From NCBI GenBank assembly GCA_025800435.1, contig JAOXRV010000781.1, positions 1 to 9,988 on the forward strand: a DNA stretch of 9,988 bases. The letters run 5' to 3'. A program made the translations under genes and the position numbers. Below, in pieces: positions 1 to 5,454 of this stretch; within the stretch, counting starts at the first letter, position 1, and the number at the start of each line of letters is the position of its first letter. Under the pieces are notes generated by a model. That model did no database searches and was not told the origin of the DNA. It worked only from the letters and a program-made list of their open reading frames with translations. This stretch comes from Cellvibrionaceae bacterium (GTDB lineage: Bacteria > Pseudomonadota > Gammaproteobacteria > Pseudomonadales > Cellvibrionaceae).

Positions 1-902
1 TGGCCTTTTTCATTGGTAACTTTAGTAAGTAAGGCGTTGTTGCCAGGGTGATTGTATTCGTATTTTCGGATTGCACCTGCTGCGCGCTCCACTTCCACAA
101 GATGGCCACTTTTGTAGTATCGAAATTTTATTTTCCGGCCATCGGGGGTTTTAACGTAGGCAAGATAGCCCTGCTGAAAACGAAAACTTAAACGCCGGCC
201 ATTTTGGTCTTCTGCTGCCAGCAGCTGGCCATCGGCGTTGCGGTGCAGGTCAATTTGTGCGTTGCCCTGGGTAATATTGTCTAGCAGGCCACGGTCATCA
301 AAGTATAGCTGGCGGCCATTGGGCCAATGCCAGGTGTAGCCAATGTCAGTGGTTTTTATATGGCCGTCGCTTTGTAAGTCTGTGCGTAGTAGGTCAGTGT
401 TTTTTTCGCGGGTGAAATACAGGTTCCGACCATCAGCTTGGTGAACTTGTATTTGCTTTTGATCGCTAGGCTTGAGTGTTCTAACCCCCACAACAACGGT
501 ATTGAAGGAATAGCTCCAGCCAACGCCTAGGCGAAAGTTCTTTTGGTTGCGGCTATTGTAGTAGCGTACAAACTCCAGCCCTAAACCACCGCGTTTATTG
601 GCATAGTCAACTTCGCGCAAGAATTTATTGCCACTGATAACATTAATGGGGTTGCCAGTGCCTTGGTCTGGGCTGTTGTCATTGCGTGATGCTGCGCCGT
701 CTTGGCCTTCGCAGCCAGTGGCATCAGTAAGAGAATTTGAAGGCCCGCCACCGGGGTTGCCACTGCCGGCACCGAACCATTCGGAAGGATTTTTACAATC
801 AACATCGGGAAGACTAATGTCCAACTGGCTGGCAGCTAGGGGGCTGAATAGCAGTGCTGCTAGAAAAATAGCTGTGGCTTTGATGCGTGGTTTACCGAAC
901 AC
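1..902 (-). CDS. Secreted RHS/YD-repeat protein, N-terminal part (C-terminus beyond the window)
   Basis: This is an open frame of 300 codons running off the left edge with no internal stop. The start is a GTG at 902: an AAAGGG Shine-Dalgarno (911-916) lies 8 nt upstream and an in-frame TAA lies six codons upstream. Residues 1-25 form a Sec signal peptide (basic KPRIK, then AIFLAALLFSPLAAS). A Gly/Ser/Asn-rich linker with Cys36 and Cys64 follows. From about residue 83 comes the DUF6531-type RHS entry segment (NPINVISGNKFLREVDYAN, then FVRYYNSRN and LGVGWSYSF). After about 180 there are YD-like strands (ADGRNLYFTRE, PNGRQLYFDDRG, TPDGRKIKFRYYKSGHL). Such proteins build large beta-cocoon shells, often enclosing a variable C-terminal toxin. 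Here export would be by Sec, with no PAAR or T6SS N-terminus. The effector end is not visible, so toxin, adhesin or carbohydrate-related roles remain open. Family assignment is firm; function is not. Confidence 0.85.
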   Translation of the reverse strand, partial: MFGKPRIKATAIFLAALLFSPLAASQLDISLPDVDCKNPSEWFGAGSGNPGGGPSNSLTDATGCEGQDGAASRNDNSPDQGTGNPINVISGNKFLREVDYANKRGGLGLEFVRYYNSRNQKNFRLGVGWSYSFNTVVVGVRTLKPSDQKQIQVHQADGRNLYFTREKNTDLLRTDLQSDGHIKTTDIGYTWHWPNGRQLYFDDRGLLDNITQGNAQIDLHRNADGQLLAAEDQNGRRLSFRFQQGYLAYVKTPDGRKIKFRYYKSGHLVEVERAAGAIRKYEYNHPGNNALLTKVTNEKG

Positions 903-983
903 AGTGACATCCCTTTACGTATGGTATTGCAAATAGGTCATTTAATCAGCTGGGATGGTTGTGTAAATCAGGCAATGGTAAGA

Positions 984-1004
984 ATTATATGCGTTAGCGC
1001 TAAC
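984..1004 (-). promoter_or_regulatory. Probable RHS-gene promoter with LacI-type operator palindrome
   Basis: On the minus strand a perfect TATAAT (984-989) lies about 80 nt upstream of the RHS GTG. Three bases upstream of it is a perfect 12-bp palindrome, GTTAGCGCTAAC (993-1004), with the central CG typical of LacI/GalR-family operators. The palindrome fills the spacer where RNA polymerase would bind. At 17-bp spacing the -35 hexamer (AATACC) is poor, so the promoter may be weak or need an activator. No LacI-family gene is in the window, so the regulator is inferred only from the shape of the site. Confidence 0.5.
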
Positions 1005-1084
1005 CGGGTATTTACTGAATACGAAGGAATAATTTGGGGATTATATAGGGAGTTAGGTGTAGTTTTGGTCGAGTCGCGAGCGAA

Positions 1085-1119
1085 TAAAAAAGGCCAGTCG
1101 GTAAACCGACTGGCCTTTT
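1085..1119 (-). terminator. Intrinsic terminator after tRNA-Met, possibly bidirectional
   Basis: A perfect 11-bp stem (1091-1101 with 1106-1116) closes a 4-base loop. Read on the minus strand it is followed by a T-rich run (TTTTTTATT), starting only 9 bases after the tRNA 3' end. It therefore ends the tRNA transcript and insulates the RHS promoter downstream. A short T-run on the plus strand (1116-1119) could give weak termination in the other direction. Confidence 0.9.
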
Positions 1120-1125
1120 GAATAG

Positions 1126-1202
1126 TGGTAGCTAGGGGCGGACTTGAACCGCCGACCCCAGCATTATGAGTGCTGTGCTCTAACCAGCTGAGCTACCTAG
1201 CC
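1126..1202 (-). tRNA. tRNA-Met (CAT), elongator type
   Basis: This is a 77-nt cloverleaf with encoded CCA (1126-1128). It has a 7-bp acceptor stem, a D-arm GCTC/GAGC, an anticodon stem CAGCA/TGCTG with loop CTCATAA (anticodon CAT at 1166-1168), variable loop GGGTC, and a T-arm GGCGG/CCGCC with loop TTCAAGT. The anticodon stem lacks the three G-C pairs of initiator tRNA and position 1 is paired, so it is an elongator. The body resembles E. coli metT rather than tRNA-Ile2 (ileX), which shares the CAT anticodon gene sequence. One oddity is that the terminal pair is G1-U72 rather than G-C. It is a single-gene unit with its own promoter and terminator. Confidence 0.95.
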
Positions 1203-1247
1203 ACTAATACCCTGAATACCGCCCGCAGGGCGTCTCAGAGGGCGCGT

Positions 1248-1276
1248 ATTTTGGCTATTTGGCCCACGGCTGTCAA
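1248..1276 (-). promoter_or_regulatory. tRNA-Met promoter
   Basis: On the minus strand a consensus TTGACA (1271-1276) is followed, 17 bp on, by CAAAAT (1248-1253; 4 of 6 to TATAAT) and a GC-rich stretch (ACGCGCCC) at the expected discriminator. That arrangement is typical of tRNA and rRNA promoters under stringent (ppGpp/DksA) control; regulation is inferred. It lies about 45 nt upstream of the mature tRNA 5' end, between the tRNA and the stop of the transporter gene. Confidence 0.75.
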
Positions 1277-1296
1277 GGGCTAAGGGCTTAATTTCG

Positions 1297-2247
1297 CTAC
1301 TTTTTTTGGGGCTCTTGGGTTGTTACTTTGGGTTTGACCAGGGCGGTGGTCATGGAGCCGATTACCACCAGCAGGGCGCCGCCCCAGCTGATCCAGTTTA
1401 GGCTCTCGGGGTAGACCAGGCCGGGGATTAGCCAGGCCGCGGCGTTGACAAAAAACAGGCTCAGCAGCGGCACAATGGTAATGGTGGCGCTGATGCGACT
1501 GGCCTGCCAGTGCTCCATCGCCATGGCGAAGGCGCCGTAGGAGAATACGGTGTTAAGGCTGGCAAAAATCAGGCAGTAGAGCTGGGTTTGGTCCAGCTCC
1601 AGCACCCGCGCTGGCTCGGCGGCGGGGAAGAACATAATGCTGCCGCCGATATAGATGGTGAGTAGGATTTCCTGGGATTTAAACTCCCGCAGCAGCTGTT
1701 TTTGGGCCAGGCCGTACACAGTCCAGCACAGGGCAGAGATAAACACGATACCCACGCCCAGGTTGTATTGGGGGTCGCCGCCGCCGCTGATCAGCTCGCC
1801 CAGGCGCTGGTTAAAAAACAGCAGCAGGCCCAGGCTAAAACCGGCAAGGCCCAGCATTTGCCAGCCTCTAAATGCCTCTTTATAGAGCCAGACGCTGGCC
1901 ACCAGTAGCAGCATGGGGGCCATTTGAATCATCAGCTGGGCCGCCTCGGGGCTGGACATATCCAGCCCGCTCACCCACAGCAGGTAGTTACCACAGAGCC
2001 CGGCCACGGCGATGGCCATGGTTAGGGCTAGCTTGGGTTGTGCCAGTTTACGCCACTGGTAGTGGCCCTTAAGAAGATAGTAGCCACCAACTAATAGGGC
2101 GGCAGTACTCATTCTGAACCAGATAATGGTGTAGATATCCAGGCCCGATAAGATGCCTTTGATGGCCACCGGTAATGCGCCCCACAGCAGGGCAGTCAGC
2201 AGGCTTAGGCCAAGGCCTAGTTGCCAGCGGTCAGAGGGTTGGTGCAC
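1297..2247 (-). CDS. EamA/DMT-superfamily inner-membrane transporter
   Basis: This is a 316-residue, very hydrophobic protein with about ten membrane segments in two EamA repeats (roughly residues 10-145 and 155-300). The N-terminal helix reads LSLLTALLWGALPVAIKG; the second segment opens with the IIWFRMSTAALLVG pattern usual in the family. The tail is short, hydrophilic and Lys-rich. DMT carriers of this type export metabolites or amino acids; the substrate cannot be told here. The frame could open at a TTG at 2259, but a GGAGG (2253-2257) sits 5 nt before a GTG at 2247, so I take the GTG (protein begins MHQPSDRW). The gene follows ychF on the same strand after 62 nt without an obvious terminator, so it may be co-transcribed with it. 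Confidence 0.88.
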   Translation of the reverse strand: MHQPSDRWQLGLGLSLLTALLWGALPVAIKGILSGLDIYTIIWFRMSTAALLVGGYYLLKGHYQWRKLAQPKLALTMAIAVAGLCGNYLLWVSGLDMSSPEAAQLMIQMAPMLLLVASVWLYKEAFRGWQMLGLAGFSLGLLLFFNQRLGELISGGGDPQYNLGVGIVFISALCWTVYGLAQKQLLREFKSQEILLTIYIGGSIMFFPAAEPARVLELDQTQLYCLIFASLNTVFSYGAFAMAMEHWQASRISATITIVPLLSLFFVNAAAWLIPGLVYPESLNWISWGGALLVVIGSMTTALVKPKVTTQEPQKK

Positions 2248-2252
2248 CGGGG

Positions 2253-2257
2253 CCTCC
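2253..2257 (-). promoter_or_regulatory. Shine-Dalgarno deciding the EamA start
   Basis: A five-base GGAGG on the minus strand lies 5 nt before the GTG at 2247. The alternative TTG at 2257-2259 overlaps the GGAGG itself and has no ribosome-binding site of its own. Confidence 0.75.
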
Positions 2258-2309
2258 AAATGGGCTGCAAACGTTGTTTGCTAAAACGTTGCGGTATTTG
2301 TTGTTATTG

Positions 2310-3401
2310 TTATACGTTAAAACGGAAGTGGATAACGTCACCGTCGGCGACGATATAGTCTTTGCCTTCCAGCCGCCATTTGCCCGCATCTTTGGCCCCG
2401 GCCTCGCCGTTATTGGCGATATAGTCGTCGTAGCTGACGATTTCGGCGCGGATAAAGCCTTTTTCAAAGTCGGTGTGAATCTTACCAGCGGCCTGGGGGG
2501 CGGTGGCGCCCACGGGGATGGTCCAGGCGCGTACTTCCTTGACCCCGGCGGTAAAGTAGGTGTGCAGGCCCAATAGCTCGTAGCCGGCGCGAATCACCCG
2601 GTTTAGGCCCGGCTCGTCCTGGCCCAGCTCTTCTAAAAACTCGGCCTTTTCGTCGTCGTCCAGCTCCGAAATCTCGGCCTCTATCTTATTGCAGATCGGC
2701 ACCACCACGGCGTTTTCTTCGGCGGCAATGGCCTTTACCGTGTCCAGGTGGGGGTTATTGTTAAAGCCCTCTTCATCCACATTGGCAATATACATGGTGG
2801 GCTTAAGGGTAAGCAGGCTCAGCCGCTTAAGCTGCACCAGCTCATCGTCGTTCAGCCCAAACGAGCGCAGCGGCTTGGCCTCGTTTAAATGGGGCAGAAT
2901 CTTCTCCATCAGGGCCTTCATCTTAATGGCGTCTTTATCCTGGCCTTTGGCGGCCTTGCTAAAGCGCTGCAGGGCCTTTTCACAGGTTTCCAGGTCGGCC
3001 AGGGCCAGCTCGGTGTTGATCACATCAATATCGGCGGCGGGGTTGATCTGGCCTTCGACGTGCACCACGTTCTCATCTTCAAAGCAGCGCACCACATGGG
3101 CAATGGCGTCGGTCTCGCGGATATTGGCCAAAAACTGGTTGCCCAAACCCTCGCCCTTAGAGGCCCCGGCCACCAGGCCGGCAATATCCACAAACTCCAT
3201 GGTGGTGGCGATGGTTTTCTCGGGTTTAACAATCGCCGCCAGCTTGTCCTGGCGGGGGTCGGGCACGGCCACCACCCCGGCGTTGGGCTCAATGGTACAG
3301 AAAGGGAAGTTCTCGGCGCCGATACCCGCCTGGGTCAAGGCGTTAAACAGGGTGGATTTGCCCACATTGGGGAGGCCGACAATGCCGCAATTAAAGCCCA
3401 T
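2310..3401 (-). CDS. ychF: Redox-regulated ribosome-binding ATPase YchF
   Basis: The protein has 363 residues, the same length as E. coli YchF, with high similarity end to end. It is a universally conserved Obg-family P-loop protein that binds ribosomes and hydrolyses ATP, with roles in translation and stress response. Visible motifs: P-loop GLPNVGKST (9-17), G3 DIAG (72-75), NVDE (207-210) in place of the NKxD of GTPases, which explains the ATP preference, and His114, the residue reported as critical for hydrolysis in E. coli. A coiled-coil helical insert runs about 130-200 and a TGS domain about 278-361, ending in the family's usual HFRFNV. Start is ATG with only a weak GAG upstream. In many gammaproteobacteria pth precedes ychF; here the gene upstream is a divergent peptide transporter and no pth is seen. 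Confidence 0.98.
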   Translation of the reverse strand: MGFNCGIVGLPNVGKSTLFNALTQAGIGAENFPFCTIEPNAGVVAVPDPRQDKLAAIVKPEKTIATTMEFVDIAGLVAGASKGEGLGNQFLANIRETDAIAHVVRCFEDENVVHVEGQINPAADIDVINTELALADLETCEKALQRFSKAAKGQDKDAIKMKALMEKILPHLNEAKPLRSFGLNDDELVQLKRLSLLTLKPTMYIANVDEEGFNNNPHLDTVKAIAAEENAVVVPICNKIEAEISELDDDEKAEFLEELGQDEPGLNRVIRAGYELLGLHTYFTAGVKEVRAWTIPVGATAPQAAGKIHTDFEKGFIRAEIVSYDDYIANNGEAGAKDAGKWRLEGKDYIVADGDVIHFRFNV

Positions 3402-3431
3402 AGTGTTGTTTCTCGTATGCTGACTGGGTGG

Positions 3432-3446
3432 GGCGGCCGGGCCGCC
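3432..3446 (-). other. GC-only hairpin in the ychF 5' leader
   Basis: GGCGGC and GCCGCC form a six-pair GC stem around a 3-base loop, between the promoter and the ychF start. No T-run follows, so it is not an intrinsic terminator. It could stabilise the mRNA or affect translation; no ligand-binding or attenuator architecture is visible. Confidence 0.4.
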
Positions 3447-3461
3447 GGAAATAAGGCGGGC

Positions 3462-3489
3462 ATTCTACTACAGCCGCGCCCGCTGACAA
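3462..3489 (-). promoter_or_regulatory. ychF promoter
   Basis: On the minus strand TTGTCA (3484-3489; 5 of 6 to consensus) and TAGAAT (3462-3467; 5 of 6) are separated by 16 bp and followed by a GC-rich discriminator (GCCCGCC). The predicted RNA start gives a leader of about 55 nt. The strong boxes suit a constitutive sigma70 housekeeping gene. The rest of the 290-base divergent region (3402-3691) must hold the peptide-transporter promoter, but I see no convincing pair of boxes for it. Confidence 0.65.
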
Positions 3490-3691
3490 AGGCAGCTAGG
3501 GCACCTCCGTACATGGACGCCGCCCGTTTGCCAAATAAAAATGAACGGTGTCTATGTAAGAGGTACCCTAAATTCTGAGGGCGGCGGCGCGTGGCTCGTT
3601 TAAGCTCTAATGCCTTTTGTCGGTGTCTCTGGCACACTGTTGCCAGCCATCCGGCAAAGCACCTGATAAACACAACAACACAGGCGATGTT

Positions 3692-5329
3692 ATGACTGCA
3701 AGCGCTGCGGCCCAGGCCAACTCTCAAGCCCAAACCCAGGGCGAACTGTTTGGCCACCCCAAAGGGCTCTATATCTGTTTTCTGACCGAGCTGTGGGAGC
3801 GTTTCTCCTTCTACGGCATGAAGTATCTACTGGTCTTGTATTTGACCAAATACCACCTGTTTAGCGATGGCCAGGGCCTGGAGGTTCTGGGCGCTTATGC
3901 GGGCCTGGTGTACACCTTGCCGGTAATCGGCGGCGCCCTGGCAGATCGCTACCTGGGTATGCGCAAGGCAGTGCTGTTTGGCGGCATACTGCTGGTGTTT
4001 GGGCACTTGTTAATGGCGGTTGAGGGCCACCAGGCGGTGCAGTACGAAGCCGGCACCGTATTGGCCAATGCCATTACCCTTAACAGTGGCGAAGTGTTGG
4101 CCGCCGGTACTCTGCTGACCGAGACGGTGAAGATCCAAGATCTGGCCGCCTTGAAGGTCTTCTATCTGGCCCTGGTCCTGATTGTGGTGGGTGTGGGTTT
4201 CCTAAAACCCAATATCTCTACCGTGGTGGGCCAGCTCTACCCACCCGGTGATGAGCGCCGCGACTCGGGCTTTACCATTTTCTATATGGGTATCAATATC
4301 GGCTCCTTTGTGGCCACCATTGTCTGTGGCTACCTGGGTGAAACTTACGGCTGGGGCTACGGCTTTGGCCTGGCCGGCATCGGCATGCTGGTGGGTTTGG
4401 TGACCTTTATCTGGGGCCAAAAATACCTCAATGGCCTGGCCGAGCCCAATGAACCTGAGCGTTTAAAAGAAAAAGCCATTGGCCCCATCAATAAAGAGTG
4501 GGCCATTTATATTGGCACCATTCTAAGCCTGACCCTGTGCTGGTATGTGGTGCAGCACGAGCCCATCGTGTTCTACTCGCAACAGGTGTTGCTGGTATTA
4601 GCGGGGATCGGTCTGGTGGCCCTTACCCTAAAGGGTGGTACTAAAGAAGACCTGCATAGAATGTTGGTGCTATTGGTGCTAATCGCCTCCACTATTGTGT
4701 TTTGGTCGCTGTTTGAGCAGAGCGCCGGTTCTATGACCTTGTACGCCGACCGGGTGGTGGACCGCAATTGGGGCGGCATTGAATTTACCGCTTCACAGTT
4801 TGGCTCTTTAAACGCCGGCTTTATTATGCTGTTGGCGCTGCCCTTTGCCTGGCTCTGGGTAAAACTGTCCAAGGTGGGCCTAAACCCCAATACCCCGGTT
4901 AAATTTGGCCTGGGTATTATTTTGGCGGGCCTGGGCTTTGGCGCCTTGGTTTGGGGCGCGGCCTTTGCCGATGAAAGCGGCCGCATCAGCATGTGGTGGT
5001 TGGTACTGGCTTACCTGTTACACACCATGGGTGAGCTGTGTTTATCGCCGGTTGGCTTGTCGGCGGTTACCAAATTATCGGTTCACCGTATTGTCGGTAT
5101 GGCTATGGGGACTTGGTTTTTGGCTACCGCCCTGTCTGAGACTGTGGCCCAGCGCTTGGCGCAAATGGCCGCAGTGGATACCGAGAGTGTAGACGTCAAC
5201 AATGTGACTGAGATTGTAGCTACCTATAACGATTTGTTTAGCTTCTTAATGTGGTTGGGCATCGGTGTTGGTGTATTTATGATCATTATCGCACCAGTGC
5301 TGAAGAAGGGTATGCACGGGGTTCGATAA
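3692..5329 (+). CDS. POT/PTR2-family peptide:H+ symporter
   Basis: This 545-residue major-facilitator protein takes up di- and tripeptides with protons across the inner membrane. It has the POT hallmarks: E33-L-W-E36-R37 in helix 1 (the ExxER proton/peptide motif, followed by FSFYGMKYLL), GFLKPNIST, the PTR2 signature FYMGINIGSF, FWSLFEQSAGS in the second half, and GELCLSPVGLS near the end. Length and repeated hydrophobic segments fit the usual 14-helix bacterial form. The frame extends upstream to a TTG at 3617, but the ATG at 3692 has an AGG (3682-3684) at 7-nt spacing and gives the normal short N-terminus, so I chose it. It is divergent from ychF, monocistronic, and closed by a strong terminator. 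Exact orthology (DtpA-, DtpB- or YjdL-like) is not assigned. Confidence 0.93.
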   Translation: MTASAAAQANSQAQTQGELFGHPKGLYICFLTELWERFSFYGMKYLLVLYLTKYHLFSDGQGLEVLGAYAGLVYTLPVIGGALADRYLGMRKAVLFGGILLVFGHLLMAVEGHQAVQYEAGTVLANAITLNSGEVLAAGTLLTETVKIQDLAALKVFYLALVLIVVGVGFLKPNISTVVGQLYPPGDERRDSGFTIFYMGINIGSFVATIVCGYLGETYGWGYGFGLAGIGMLVGLVTFIWGQKYLNGLAEPNEPERLKEKAIGPINKEWAIYIGTILSLTLCWYVVQHEPIVFYSQQVLLVLAGIGLVALTLKGGTKEDLHRMLVLLVLIASTIVFWSLFEQSAGSMTLYADRVVDRNWGGIEFTASQFGSLNAGFIMLLALPFAWLWVKLSKVGLNPNTPVKFGLGIILAGLGFGALVWGAAFADESGRISMWWLVLAYLLHTMGELCLSPVGLSAVTKLSVHRIVGMAMGTWFLATALSETVAQRLAQMAAVDTESVDVNNVTEIVATYNDLFSFLMWLGIGVGVFMIIIAPVLKKGMHGVR

Positions 5330-5386
5330 CCCCCTTTACCTTTCGCAGACAATAATTGGCGCGACATTCAAAAAGCAACTAGAATT

Positions 5387-5413
5387 AAAAAAGCCCCCAA
5401 CGGGGCTTTTTTT
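5387..5413 (+). terminator. Intrinsic terminator of the peptide-transporter gene
   Basis: GCCCC and GGGGC form the stem core around a CAAC loop, extended by six A-T pairs, with a 7-base T-run (5407-5413). It starts 58 nt after the transporter stop. Because it is also A-rich on the left side, it could terminate in both directions. It separates the transporter from the GGDEF-EAL gene, whose own promoter must then lie in the 41 bases before its ATG or rely on read-through; I see no good boxes there. Confidence 0.9.
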
Positions 5414-5454
5414 CGTTGTGTGTTAGGTAAAGGGCCTGCTGTTACTAAAACCCT

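Noticed and set aside
894..910. ATG at 908-910 on the minus strand as the RHS start
   Set aside because: This ATG is in another frame and meets a stop after 16 codons. The in-frame GTG at 902 has a well-placed AAAGGG and leads straight into a signal peptide.
2267..2281. Inverted repeat GCAAAC/GTTTGC as a ychF terminator
   Set aside because: The stem is only six pairs, is not GC-rich, and has no T-run on the minus strand.
2689..3578. Long plus-strand open frames of 244 and 229 codons opposite ychF
   Set aside because: They lie antisense to a confidently identified ychF, have low-complexity or repetitive composition, and match no recognisable family. They are frame shadows of a GC-biased gene.
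3601..3616. TCTAAT at 3606-3611 as the -10 box of the peptide-transporter gene
   Set aside because: The box matches 5 of 6, but the hexamer 17 bp upstream (GGCGGC) is nothing like a -35, and there is no extended -10. Not enough to call a promoter.
3617..3691. Longer N-terminus of the peptide transporter starting at TTG 3617
   Set aside because: There is no ribosome-binding site at the TTG, and the extra 25 residues are unlike POT N-termini. The ATG at 3692 has an AGG at good spacing.
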